DNA of 64,000 nt from Pseudomonadota bacterium (GTDB lineage: Bacteria > Myxococcota_A > UBA796 > UBA9615): NCBI GenBank assembly GCA_024229515.1, contig JAAESI010000024.1, forward strand, positions 124,001-188,000, in the 5' to 3' direction. Positions 51,514-61,464 of the stretch are shown here, one piece after another; positions within the stretch are counted from its first letter, which is position 1; each line of letters begins with the position of its first letter. Under the pieces are notes generated by a model, which worked only from the letters and a program-made list of their open reading frames with translations, had not been told where the DNA came from and searched no databases. The position numbers and the translations under genes were made by a program.

Positions 51514-52653
51514 CTAGTTGCGGCCCGTGGGCAGCAGCATCGTGAACGTCACCTCGGAGCGGGTCGACCGCCACTGGAAGACGATCCGTCCGCCCAGCAG
51601 GGTGGTGTAGAGCCGCGCCAGGGGCAACCCCAGTCCGCGGAACTCGTCCTCGTCGTCGGCCCGTCCGCGCAGCACTCGGCGGATGTATCCCTCGTCATCG
51701 CGGGTCAGGCCGGCGGTGTTGCGGATGGCGACGGCGACGAAGCCGCGCGACAGCTGCAATCGCACCGCCACGGGCAGGTCCGACTCCTGGATGCCGGACG
51801 GCCAGTTCCGCCCCTCCCCCAGCAGCGTCACTTCGACCCGGCCGGTGCCGGAGCGGACGGCGTTGTGGAGCAGCTGGCCGAGGGCGAGCCGAGCCGACGC
51901 CACGTCCACCCGCAGGAGCGGGTCCCGGGGCGGCGCCACCACCGTGATCGCGTCCTCGTCGAGGTCGTAGTCGCGGATGAGCGAGCGGATGGAGCTGTCC
52001 AGCAGCGTGCTGAGCTGCACCGTCTCGGTGCCGTGCTGGTCGCCGCGGTAGGCGCGAGCCACCAGGTCCATCGCGCGGCGGGCCCGCATGGCGCCACGGC
52101 GCTGCTCGGCGGTGACCTGCGGGAGCTCCAGGATCGGCTCGAGGTTCCGGTCGAACCGCGCCAGCAGCGCCTCGGTGATCCGAGCCACGTATCGGTGGGT
52201 GTGGGCCAGCTCCTGCTGGAGCCGCTCGTTGGAGCGCTGCAGGGCGCGGGTCTCGAGGTGGCGCTTCAGGGTGCGCACCAACTCGGGCTGGGTGAACGGC
52301 TTGGTGAGGTAGTCGTCGACGCCCATGCGCAGCGACTGCACCGCCGACTCCATGGCCCCCTGGCCGGTGAGGATGACGCGCGCGCAGTTGGGATCGCGCT
52401 CGGCGCTGCGTTCGAACAGCTCCAGGCCGTCCATCCGGGGCATGACGAGATCGCTGACGACCATCGCGACCTGACGCCTCTGGTCCTGCATCTGCTGCAG
52501 GGCCGCGTCGGCTTCGACGCCGTCGGGGAACGCGAGGATCTCGTGGTCGGCGAAGTTGCTCTTGAGCAGGCCTGTGATCAGGCCGCGTAGAGCGTCATCG
52601 TCCTCGGCGAGGACGATGATCGGCGGCAGCGAGTCGCCGGTGTGCGTGGTCAC
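51514..52653 (-). CDS. response-regulator receiver fused to a degenerate histidine-kinase module
   Basis: 379 residues. The receiver domain (11-130) has D18-D20 acidic pocket, phospho-acceptor D68 (VVSDLVMPRMDG) and K118 (YLTKPF). A coiled coil (ERLQQELAHTHRYVARITEA) and helical dimerisation-like part follow, without a recognisable H-box. The last ~130 residues look like a HATPase: LGQLLHNAVRSG (N-box) and FRGLGLPLARLYTTLLGG (G2 box); the G1 box is weak. It could be a phosphorelay adaptor. Convergent with metG, 0 bp apart. Confidence 0.78.
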   Translation of the reverse strand: MTTHTGDSLPPIIVLAEDDDALRGLITGLLKSNFADHEILAFPDGVEADAALQQMQDQRRQVAMVVSDLVMPRMDGLELFERSAERDPNCARVILTGQGAMESAVQSLRMGVDDYLTKPFTQPELVRTLKRHLETRALQRSNERLQQELAHTHRYVARITEALLARFDRNLEPILELPQVTAEQRRGAMRARRAMDLVARAYRGDQHGTETVQLSTLLDSSIRSLIRDYDLDEDAITVVAPPRDPLLRVDVASARLALGQLLHNAVRSGTGRVEVTLLGEGRNWPSGIQESDLPVAVRLQLSRGFVAVAIRNTAGLTRDDEGYIRRVLRGRADDEDEFRGLGLPLARLYTTLLGGRIVFQWRSTRSEVTFTMLLPTGRN

Positions 52654-52662
52654 GCCGGAGCG

Positions 52663-52806
52663 CTAACTCGCGCTCGGCTTACCGCTGGGATGCACCGCGA
52701 ACTTCGGGGTGCTGCCCTGATTCTCCATCTTCTTCTTCCGGGTGGATCCGGCCTTCTTCTTCTTGTTGGCGCGGATCGCCTTCGTCTTCTTGGTCAAGGA
52801 AGCCAT
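52663..52806 (-). CDS. small, very basic protein (47 residues)
   Basis: MASLTKKTKAIRANKKKKAG is followed by STRKKKMENQGSTPKF and a short tail. About 30 percent of residues are Lys or Arg, concentrated in the first 27. The ribosome site TTAGGAGAAA lies 8-10 bp upstream of the ATG and is among the best in the window. The layout (TKK..K.I...K, then K.K...NQGSTP) recalls short conserved proteins of Deltaproteobacteria and Myxococcota with a GTTP-type motif. It may bind RNA or ribosomes; this is inference. Confidence 0.72.
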   Translation of the reverse strand: MASLTKKTKAIRANKKKKAGSTRKKKMENQGSTPKFAVHPSGKPSAS

Positions 52807-52856
52807 GTCGTATTTCTCCTAAGGCGCGCGGAACATAGAGGCCGTCCCAAAACCTG

Positions 52857-53675
52857 TCAAGGACGCTCGAAGTCGCGGCGGTGTCCCCTGCACGGGAGCT
52901 GCTCGCGGACGGTGCGCACGTGCTCCAGATCGACCCACGTCAACGCCAGGCCGGGCCCCGCGCTGCAGCGCGCCACGACGTCCCCCCAGGGGTCGATCGC
53001 GATGCTGTGGCCGTGGCTCTCCCGGCCCGGGTTGTGCCAACCGGACTGGTCGACCGCGAGCACCCAGACCTGCTGCTCGATGGCCCGGGCCCGCAGCAGC
53101 ACCTCCCAGTGGGCCTTGCCGGTGTGGGCGGTGAAGGCCGCGGGCACGAGCACGATGTCGGCGCCGCCGTCCCTCAGGGCGGTGTAGAGCCCCGGGAAGC
53201 GCAGGTCGTAGCAGACGGTCATGCCGATCCGACCGAACGGGGTGTCGGCGATCACGGCCTTGTCCCCCGGAGTGACGGTGTCGGACTCGGCGAACACGGC
53301 CCCGCCGGGGATGGCGATGTCGAACAGGTGGAGCTTGCGGTAGATCGCCCGGATCTCGCCCTGGTCGTCGATGGCGGGGGCGCAGTTGTAGACGCGGCCG
53401 GGGACCTCGGACCGCTCGGCGAACGAGCCTGGGAAGATCCACACCCCGAGCTCGGCGGCGAGCTCCCGCATCAGCGTCGTCGTCGGCCCCTCCAGGGTCT
53501 CGGCGCCGGCCACCTTGTCGGCGTCGGGTCCGATGAAGGGCCACATCTCGGGCAGGCAGATCACCTGGGCGCCCCGGTCCGCCGCCTCCCGAATCAGGCG
53601 CGTCGCGGAGGTGCGGTTGACGACCCGGTCGGAGGTGGTCGTCATCTGGGCGAGGGCGAAGCAGGCAGCCGACAT
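52857..53675 (-). CDS. carbon-nitrogen hydrolase, Nit1-like deaminated-glutathione amidase
   Basis: 272 residues. The nitrilase-superfamily triad is intact: E43 (LPEMW), K114 (IYRKLHLFD) and C155 (GMTVCYDLRFPGLY). The KLHLFDI and RFPGLY contexts favour the Nit1/NitFhit (deaminated glutathione) or omega-amidase branch. It is likely a metabolite-repair enzyme in the cytoplasm. ATG at 53675, single gene between the small basic protein and the divergent tRNA thiolase. Confidence 0.88.
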   Translation of the reverse strand: MSAACFALAQMTTTSDRVVNRTSATRLIREAADRGAQVICLPEMWPFIGPDADKVAGAETLEGPTTTLMRELAAELGVWIFPGSFAERSEVPGRVYNCAPAIDDQGEIRAIYRKLHLFDIAIPGGAVFAESDTVTPGDKAVIADTPFGRIGMTVCYDLRFPGLYTALRDGGADIVLVPAAFTAHTGKAHWEVLLRARAIEQQVWVLAVDQSGWHNPGRESHGHSIAIDPWGDVVARCSAGPGLALTWVDLEHVRTVREQLPCRGHRRDFERP

Positions 53676-53737
53676 GCGGGCGAGCGTACCTCGGAGTCCG
53701 TTGACCCGCGCCCCGCCCGGTGTTAGCTCAGCGGACG

Positions 53738-54865
53738 ATGAGCAACACCGTCCAGATCCACCCCGCCCTGACCGACCGGCTCGAGTCCGAGATCGCCCCG
53801 CGCCTCGACGAGCACGGCAAGCAGGTCCGCTGCATCCTGATGTACAGCGGCGGGCTCGACTCGACGTTGGCGGGGATCCTGCTGCGGCTGCAGGGCATCG
53901 ACGTGGTCGCAGTCAACATGTTCACCGGCTTCTGCCTCACCGATCACAAGCGCAAGCGGGGCGACCTGCGGCCCGACGGCACGCGCTACCAGAACGAGGC
54001 GATCGTGGGCGCGGCGGGGCTGCAGATCCCGGTCGAGGTGGTCGACGTCCGCGAGGGCTACCTCAAGGTCCTGACCGAGCCCAAGTACGGCTGGGGCTCG
54101 GCCGTGAACCCCTGCATCGACTGCCGCATCCACATGCTCGGCCACGCCAACCGCGAGCTCCTGGAGGAGTGCGACGCCCACTTCATCGCCACCGGCGAGG
54201 TGCTCGGGCAGCGGCCGATGACCCAGCACAAGCGCCAGATGCGGATCATCGAACGCGACACCGGTCTGCAGAAGATGATCGTGCGGCCGCTGTGCCAGGC
54301 GGCGATGTGGGAGACCGTCCCCGAACAGAAGGGGTGGGTGGATCGCCAGCTCCTGATGGCGATCACGGGGCGCGGCCGGAAGTCGCAGATCCAGCTGGCG
54401 AAGGACCTCGGCGTGCTGGAGTACCCCCAGCCCGCGGGCGGCTGCTGCTTCCTCACGGACGGCAACTACGGCAAGCGCCTGCGCGACGTCATCGACCACA
54501 AGCCGGCCGCGGAGCTGACCTTCGAGGACGTGCTCCTGCTCAAGGTGGGGCGCCACTTCCGCCTCCCCGACGGCGGCAAGCTCGTGGTCGGCCGCAACGA
54601 GGGCGACAACGGCATGCTCGCGGGCTTCTGGACCCTCGGTCCGTTCCTCCGGGTCGACGGCCACATGGGGCCGCTGTCGCTGTTCGTGGGCGATGAGGAG
54701 TCCGAGGACTTCGATCTCGCCATGGCCATCACGGCCCGCTACTCGGACGCCCCCTACGAAGCTCCCGTCCCCGTCCACGTGCTCCACCAGGAGACGATCC
54801 AGCGAACCGTCGACGGGGTCGTTCCCCTGAACAAGGGGGAGGAGATCCCGTGGAAGATCATGTGA
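53738..54865 (+). CDS. PP-loop tRNA thiouridylase-like protein (MnmA/ThiI-related)
   Basis: 375 residues. ATP-pyrophosphatase loop MYSGGLDS (35-42). Cysteines in NPCIDCRIHML (about 126-136) and PAGGCCFLT (about 233-241) match tRNA thiolases of the MnmA-like group that use a C-x-x-C site. The C-terminal part (LLLKVGRHFRLPDGGKLVVG, RNEGDN) resembles the NFACT-R-type RNA-binding domain. Expected reaction: adenylation and thiolation of a tRNA uridine; the position is unknown. An in-frame TTG at 53720 would add six residues. Confidence 0.8.
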   Translation: MSNTVQIHPALTDRLESEIAPRLDEHGKQVRCILMYSGGLDSTLAGILLRLQGIDVVAVNMFTGFCLTDHKRKRGDLRPDGTRYQNEAIVGAAGLQIPVEVVDVREGYLKVLTEPKYGWGSAVNPCIDCRIHMLGHANRELLEECDAHFIATGEVLGQRPMTQHKRQMRIIERDTGLQKMIVRPLCQAAMWETVPEQKGWVDRQLLMAITGRGRKSQIQLAKDLGVLEYPQPAGGCCFLTDGNYGKRLRDVIDHKPAAELTFEDVLLLKVGRHFRLPDGGKLVVGRNEGDNGMLAGFWTLGPFLRVDGHMGPLSLFVGDEESEDFDLAMAITARYSDAPYEAPVPVHVLHQETIQRTVDGVVPLNKGEEIPWKIM

Positions 54866-54964
54866 TGCAGACATGCCTCTTCGTGGCGATCAACGACGAC
54901 GGCCGGGGAAGATGGGCTCACGCTGGCGCCGTCCGGCTCGCTCCCGCTTGGCGGGTGCCGCTGA

Positions 54965-56251
54965 TCAGGAGACGGGGAAGCCCAGCGCCGCCCGCACGTC
55001 CCCGATGAGGTAGAGCGACCCCGCGACGAGCACTTCATCGCGCATCCCCAGCGACCGGCTCAGGTCAGCGATCGCGTCCGCGGCGGTGGGGAGGGCACGG
55101 GCCCGCGCCCCCTGCGACGTGAACTGCTCCACGAGCACCTCGGGATCCTCGAACCGCGGGCTGCTCAGGCCCCGGGTGCAGACGACCTCGTCGACGTGGG
55201 GGAGCAGCGACTGGATCATCGCGGTCCGCTCCTTGTCCTGCATCGACGCCACCAACCACACCCGCTTGGGGGGCCGGCGCCGCTCGGTCAGGGCGGCCGC
55301 GAGGGCCTCCGCACCGGCGGGGTTGTGGGCACCGTCGCACAGGAACGCGGGGGCCCCGGGGACGCGCAGGCGCTCCAGCCGGCCGGCGATCTTCGCCTCC
55401 CGCAGGGCCGTCGCGACCTGCCACGGATCGGGGGCCCGGAGGCCGGTGGTGGCGCAAAACGCCTCGACGCAGGCGAGCGCGCAGGCGGCGTTGATGCCCT
55501 GGTGCGCGCCCGGCATCCCGATCGGCACCTCGTCCAACGTCCACGTGGGTCCGCGGTAGTCGATCGCGCCGTCGCGGAGCCGGTACTCGAAGTCCCGCCC
55601 CGCGGCTCGAAGCTCACTGCCCGCGGCAGCCGCTTCCTCCTCGATGATCGCCAGCCGGTCGGGCCGCACCTCGGTGGTCACGAGCACGCCACCGGGGGGT
55701 GCGATCTTCGCCTTGGTGCGGGCGATCGCCTCGATCGTGGTGCCCAGGTACTTCTCGTGGTCGAGATCGATCGAGACGATTCCGGCGACGATCGACTCGG
55801 CCGTGCGGGTGGCGTCCAACTCGCCCCCCATGCCGACCTCGATCACCGCCGCGTCCACCTCCTGCCCCGCGAACAGCGACGTCGCCAGGAGGATCCCCAA
55901 CTCGAAGAAGGTCAGCTGGTCCATGCCCGGCTGGCCCTCGAGGCGTCCGTAGACGTCCCGCGCCACCGCCTCCAGCGCCTCGGGCTCGGGGAGCGAACCG
56001 TCGACCCGAAAGCGCTCTCGGTACTCGATGAGGTGGGGCGAGGTGGTCGCACCCACGCTCCAGCCCGTGGCCGTCAGCAGCCCGCTGGCGAACGTGACGG
56101 TGGAGCCCTTGCCGTTGGTCCCCCCGATCAGGATCGACGGGAAGGTGCGTTGGGGGTGGTCCAGGAGGGCGAGCGCGCTGCGGACCCGGTCGAGGCCGAG
56201 CTTCACGCCCTGCGCCTGGACCTGGTCGAGCCAGGCCGAGAGCGATTCCAT
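54965..56251 (-). CDS. folC: bifunctional folylpolyglutamate / dihydrofolate synthase
   Basis: 428 residues. Mur-ligase-type ATP loop GGTNGKGSTV (43-52), folate/omega loop TTSPHLIEYRERF, VIEVGMGGELDATR (Walker B region) and DGAHNPAG in the C-terminal domain are all present. It adds glutamate to folates. It starts 4 bp after the accD stop; accD-folC pairing is common in Proteobacteria. Confidence 0.95.
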   Translation of the reverse strand: MESLSAWLDQVQAQGVKLGLDRVRSALALLDHPQRTFPSILIGGTNGKGSTVTFASGLLTATGWSVGATTSPHLIEYRERFRVDGSLPEPEALEAVARDVYGRLEGQPGMDQLTFFELGILLATSLFAGQEVDAAVIEVGMGGELDATRTAESIVAGIVSIDLDHEKYLGTTIEAIARTKAKIAPPGGVLVTTEVRPDRLAIIEEEAAAAGSELRAAGRDFEYRLRDGAIDYRGPTWTLDEVPIGMPGAHQGINAACALACVEAFCATTGLRAPDPWQVATALREAKIAGRLERLRVPGAPAFLCDGAHNPAGAEALAAALTERRRPPKRVWLVASMQDKERTAMIQSLLPHVDEVVCTRGLSSPRFEDPEVLVEQFTSQGARARALPTAADAIADLSRSLGMRDEVLVAGSLYLIGDVRAALGFPVS

Positions 56252-56255
56252 CGGG

Positions 56256-57131
<876 letters not shown>

Positions 57132-57143
57132 GGCGGGCGAAAT

Positions 57144-58151
57144 CTAACCGCGAGCGCGGTGGAGGTCCACCACGTCGGCGACGGCGTCGTGAACCCGGGG
57201 GCGCAGACCCCGAATCCGCGTGTCCTCCCGCGACGGATGGATCCGGTTGGTGAGGAGCACGATCGCGACCGCCCGCTCGGGATCGACCCACAGCGAGCAG
57301 CCCGAGAACGCGAGGTGGCCGTGCGACCGGCGGGACAGCTTGCTCCCGACCGAGGAGCCCGCGCCCGCGACGGTGTCCCAGCCCAGCACATGCGTGCCCG
57401 GCTCGGGGGGCTCGCCCCAGGCGGCATCCCGCAGATCGGGGTCCAGGAAGCCGGTGGTGGGGGCGTCCCACCAGGCCTGCGCAAACGCGGCGACCTCGGA
57501 GGCAGGTCCGAAGAGGCCGGCGTGCCCGGAGGCGCCCCCGATCGCCCAGGTGTTGCCGTCGGAGACCTCGCCCACGAGGAAGCCGCGCCGGGGGCAGTGT
57601 TCGGTGGCGGCGACGTCCCCGGTCTGAAGCAGCGCCGCCGCGACCTCGTTCCCCTGCCCCACCGGCCGGTAGCGGGTGGCCGTCAGCGCGAGGGGATCGA
57701 GGACCTCACGCGTGAAGACCTCATCGATGGGGCCGGGCAGCAGGTCCAGGAGTTGCAGGAAGCCGATGTCCGAGTAGACGTGGGGGCCCCGCGGGCCCGC
57801 GGGGATGGCGCGCGCCGCGGCCCGGGGATCGGGCTGTTCCCAAAGCGGCGCCCACGCGGGCAGGCCGGAGCGGTGTTCGAGCAGGTCCCGGAGACGCTGG
57901 TCGAGGGTCAGCTCCCCGCGCCCCACCAGCCGCAGCACGGCGGTGACGGTGTACAGCTTCGTCAGGCTGGCGAGGTCGAAAGCGGTGTCCGAGCGCACCG
58001 GCGGCCCCGGCGGATCGGCCGACGTCGTGCCCACCACGTGCTCGAAGGAGGCGGTGCCCGACGCGAGATCCTCGACCCGCAGCACGAGCCCGGAGCAGGT
58101 GCCGTCCGCGACCGCGCCCTCCAGCAGCGCCCGGAGGGCCGCCTCAGGCAA
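57144..58151 (-). CDS. beta-lactamase-family serine hydrolase
   Basis: 335 residues from a TTG that overlaps the ldcA stop by 8 bp and has GAGG 6 bp upstream; an ATG at 58190 is a possible alternative. S62-L-T-K65 (DLASLTKLYTV) is the catalytic S-x-x-K, and YSD in HVYSDIGFLQ fills the Y-x-N position. HSGLPAW and HLAFSGC complete the class C-like fold. No signal peptide, so probably a cytoplasmic peptidase or esterase rather than an antibiotic-resistance enzyme. Linkage to ldcA suggests muropeptide recycling. Confidence 0.85.
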   Translation of the reverse strand: MPEAALRALLEGAVADGTCSGLVLRVEDLASGTASFEHVVGTTSADPPGPPVRSDTAFDLASLTKLYTVTAVLRLVGRGELTLDQRLRDLLEHRSGLPAWAPLWEQPDPRAAARAIPAGPRGPHVYSDIGFLQLLDLLPGPIDEVFTREVLDPLALTATRYRPVGQGNEVAAALLQTGDVAATEHCPRRGFLVGEVSDGNTWAIGGASGHAGLFGPASEVAAFAQAWWDAPTTGFLDPDLRDAAWGEPPEPGTHVLGWDTVAGAGSSVGSKLSRRSHGHLAFSGCSLWVDPERAVAIVLLTNRIHPSREDTRIRGLRPRVHDAVADVVDLHRARG

Positions 58152-59085
58152 GCGGCGCCTCGCGGAACGTGACCGTGCCCGCGGCCGCATCGACCTGCAC
58201 GTCGGTCCCCAGGGGGATCGCGAGGTTCGGCTGCGCGTGGCCGAACGGCACCCCCGCGAGCACCGGGATGGACAGCGGGCGGAAGACCCGATCCACGGCG
58301 GTGCGCCAGGTGACGTCGTCCCGCCCCGGTTCGTCGCAGCCGATCATGTCGCCGAGCACGACCGCGGCGACGCCGTCCAGCATCCCCGCTTGCTGGATCT
58401 GCACCAGCAGCCGGTCGATCCGGTAGGGCCGCTCGCCGACGTCCTCGAGGAAGAGCACGCAACCCGTGGTGTCCGTCTGGAACGGCGTGCCGCAGGTGGC
58501 GGCGAGCAGGGACAGCGAACCGCCCACCGACCGCCCGCGCCCCACCCCGGGGGCGATGCACCAGGCGTAGGCGTCGTCCATCGCGGATCTCAACTCGGCG
58601 GGCTTGGTGGGCGCGAACAGCAGGCTGCGCAGCCGCTCCGCCCCGGCTTCGTCGTTGCCCCGTCCCAGGCTCGCGGCCATCGGTCCGTGGATCGACGTGA
58701 CGCCGCCGGCGACGGCCCAGTTCAGCAGCGCCGTGATGTCGGAGCAGCCGATGATCGTCGTCGGGTTGGCGCGGAGGCGATCGACCTCCAGCAGCGGCAG
58801 CGTCGAGGTCACCCCGTAGCCGCCGCGCATCGCCAGGATCGCCTTGCAGTCCGGATCGTCGATCGCCTCGTGCAACTCCTCGGCCCGCCGCTCGGGCGTG
58901 CCCGCCAGGTACGCCCGCTTGTCCACAATGTCCTTGCGGAACGAGACCTTGAGACCCCACCCCTCCAGCACGGTCACAGCAGGCCGAAGGTCGTCCTTGT
59001 TGAACGGCGACGCCGGCGCAACCAACCGCACGAGGTCTCCCTCGGATAGGACGGGCGGCTTGGTCAGGGAAGGAAGTCGGGCCAT
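58144..59085 (-). CDS. ldcA: LD-carboxypeptidase (S66 family)
   Basis: 313 residues. RGGYGVTSTLPLLE, then nucleophile S115 in IIGCSDITALLNW, and the Glu/His partners in LFLEDVGERPYRIDRLL and GVPFGHAQPNLAIPLG are present. It removes the terminal D-Ala from recycled L-Ala-D-Glu-DAP-D-Ala tetrapeptides in the cytoplasm. First gene of an operon ldcA-hydrolase-accD-folC. A tRNA-Arg gene lies 12 bp upstream on the same strand. Confidence 0.93.
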   Translation of the reverse strand: MARLPSLTKPPVLSEGDLVRLVAPASPFNKDDLRPAVTVLEGWGLKVSFRKDIVDKRAYLAGTPERRAEELHEAIDDPDCKAILAMRGGYGVTSTLPLLEVDRLRANPTTIIGCSDITALLNWAVAGGVTSIHGPMAASLGRGNDEAGAERLRSLLFAPTKPAELRSAMDDAYAWCIAPGVGRGRSVGGSLSLLAATCGTPFQTDTTGCVLFLEDVGERPYRIDRLLVQIQQAGMLDGVAAVVLGDMIGCDEPGRDDVTWRTAVDRVFRPLSIPVLAGVPFGHAQPNLAIPLGTDVQVDAAAGTVTFREAPLA

Positions 59086-59097
59086 GGATGTGGATGG

Positions 59098-59170
59098 TAC
59101 TCCCGGCAGGATTCGAACCTGCGACCCTCCGCTTAGGAGGCGGATGCTCTATCCCCTGAGCTACGGGAGC
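59098..59170 (-). tRNA. tRNA-Arg (anticodon CCT)
   Basis: On the minus strand a 73-nt cloverleaf folds cleanly: acceptor GCTCCCG/CGGGAGT (one G-U pair), D-stem GCTC/GAGC, anticodon stem TCCGC/GCGGA with loop CTCCTAA, and T-arm GCAGG-TTCGAAT-CCTGC. The anticodon CCT reads AGG, a rare Arg codon in GC-rich genomes. CCA is not encoded. Confidence 0.96.
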
Positions 59171-59297
59171 CTAGTATTGGCCGGAGACTAACGAAGATCC
59201 GCGAGCGGTTGGGGCATCCTTGGAACCTTGACCGGCTGTGGCCCTCGGTGGTACCCCTGCGTGCGGCACGGAAGACCATTTCAAAGGCCCCCCCTTC

Positions 59298-60440
59298 ATG
59301 CTCCACATCCGCCATCTGTTCCTGACCCTGACGGCGGCTTCGGCCCTCGCGCTGACCGGCTGTGGGTGCAACGAGCCGCCCCCGGAGGAGGAGCCTCCGT
59401 CGGAGGCGCCGACGCCGGAGCCGCAGTACAACCGCGGCTACTACCTCGACATGGATCTGGACTCGCAGGGCCGCATCTGGCTCGCCTTCCAGGACCGGGA
59501 CAACACCGCGCTGACCCTCGCCCGTGGGACCGGGAGCCCCGTCGAGCTCGAGGTATTCGCGGTCGAGGGCCAGGGTGAGGTCATCAGCGGCCTGCTGACG
59601 GGCAACTTCGACGGCGGCAACTACGCCACCGTCGCCGTCGACTCCAACGACGTGCCCCACGCCGCGCACTACGACCGGGAGAACGACCGGCTCCGCTACG
59701 CCGTCAAGGCGGGCGACGAGTGGGACACCGCCAACGTCGCCAACGGCACCGGCCAGTTCGCCTCGCTCGGCCTCATCGGCGGCAGCGACCCGATCATCGC
59801 CCACTACGACGGCGAGGCCCTGCAGGTCTCCTGGCTCGACGGCGGCTCCTGGAGCACCGAAGAGGTGGACGCCGGCACCCCCGGCGCGGGCGACGACGAC
59901 GACGCCCCGGAAGCCAACGCGGGCAAGTACTCCGACCTGATGGTGGCGTCCGACGGCACCGTCTACATCGCCTACCTGGACGTCACCAACGGCGACCTCA
60001 AGGTCGCTTCCGGCGGACCGGGCGCCTGGAACGTGGCCGCCTGGCACTCCGAGGGGAGCGTCGGCGCGTGGCCGAGCCTCGCGGAGAACAACGGCACCAT
60101 CTACGTCGCCTTCCAGGATCTGGAGAACCACGACCTCGTGCTCGGCACCTGGACCGGCTCCGCCCTGGACGTCGAGATCGTCGACGAGGGCGACTTTGTG
60201 GGCGCCGACTCGGCCATCGCCTGGTCCGGCGAGACCATGGTCATCGCGTACCACGACGGTGTGAACAACGACGCACTGCTCGCCACCAACGACGGATCCG
60301 GGTGGGTGCTCGGCACGCAAATGGCGGACGGCGCGGTGGGCTTCTACAACAGCCTCGCGGGCAGCGACGGCGGCCAGTTGACCTGGTCCTGCTTCGACCA
60401 CACCACCACCGACATCCAGATCCAGCGCTTCTCCCTCTAG
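59298..60440 (+). CDS. lipoprotein with repeated beta-propeller-like blades
   Basis: 380 residues. Lipobox LALTGC (C20) and a Pro/Glu-rich spacer (24-43). About six repeats of ~50 residues share the pattern 'D..G..Y/H.AY.D...L..A...G..W' (LDSQGRIWLAFQDRDNTALT; VDSNDVPHAAHYDRENDRLR; VASDGTVYIAYLDVTNGDLK). These resemble sialidase/Asp-box or BNR-type propellers. An acidic GAGDDDDAPEAN insert lies near residue 200. Surface-exposed; function unknown. Confidence 0.8.
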   Translation: MLHIRHLFLTLTAASALALTGCGCNEPPPEEEPPSEAPTPEPQYNRGYYLDMDLDSQGRIWLAFQDRDNTALTLARGTGSPVELEVFAVEGQGEVISGLLTGNFDGGNYATVAVDSNDVPHAAHYDRENDRLRYAVKAGDEWDTANVANGTGQFASLGLIGGSDPIIAHYDGEALQVSWLDGGSWSTEEVDAGTPGAGDDDDAPEANAGKYSDLMVASDGTVYIAYLDVTNGDLKVASGGPGAWNVAAWHSEGSVGAWPSLAENNGTIYVAFQDLENHDLVLGTWTGSALDVEIVDEGDFVGADSAIAWSGETMVIAYHDGVNNDALLATNDGSGWVLGTQMADGAVGFYNSLAGSDGGQLTWSCFDHTTTDIQIQRFSL

Positions 60441-60489
60441 AGACGGACGGCTGACCCGTTCGCGGGTGTAGTACGATCCCAAGCTGTTG

Positions 60490-61047
<558 letters not shown>

Positions 61048-61125
61048 ACCTGGGTAACTACGCCGCACGGTAGCGCGGTCTCGTCTGCTTTCGCGCTCGA
61101 CCTCTTGCCTCGGTCGGGGCGCTTG

Positions 61126-61464
61126 TCAGCTTCCGCTGAGAATCCCGTCGCAGGCGGTGTGGCAGCTCTGAAGCATCATCTTGGTGGCGTCTTCCCGGCA
61201 GCCCACGTCGTCCAGCTTGTGGCAGGGGACCTCGACCCACAGCAGGCGGCAGGCCTTGTCCTCCATGCACTGGCGGCAGAACAGCAGGTCGGAGTAGCCC
61301 AGGCCGTCGGCCATGAGGTCCCCGATCTCGCGGTGGCAGTCCCCCAGGGTCTCCGCGCCGCACATCGCTGACTGGATGCACATCGCCCGCCCGTGCCGCC
61401 CGATGAGCCCCTGGGGCGCGCTCACGTAGAGCAGCGCGGGGGTCAGCACGGCCAGCAGGAGCAA
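61126..61464 (-). CDS. small cysteine-rich secreted protein
   Basis: 112 residues from a TTG; ten Cys, all after residue 28, spaced as in a disulfide-rich fold (FCRQCMEDKAC, QSCHTACDG). The first 17 residues are hydrophobic (LLLAVLTPALLYVSA) but lack a basic n-region. Upstream codons in frame include Arg-Arg, so a non-standard earlier start is possible. It overlaps the 3' end of the upstream gene by 22 bp. No family recognised. Confidence 0.55.
   Translation of the reverse strand: MLLLAVLTPALLYVSAPQGLIGRHGRAMCIQSAMCGAETLGDCHREIGDLMADGLGYSDLLFCRQCMEDKACRLLWVEVPCHKLDDVGCREDATKMMLQSCHTACDGILSGS

Noticed and set aside
57144-58151. Antibiotic-resistance beta-lactamase
   Set aside because: The protein has the serine beta-lactamase fold but no signal peptide, and it sits with ldcA, accD and folC. 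A peptidase or esterase role is more likely.
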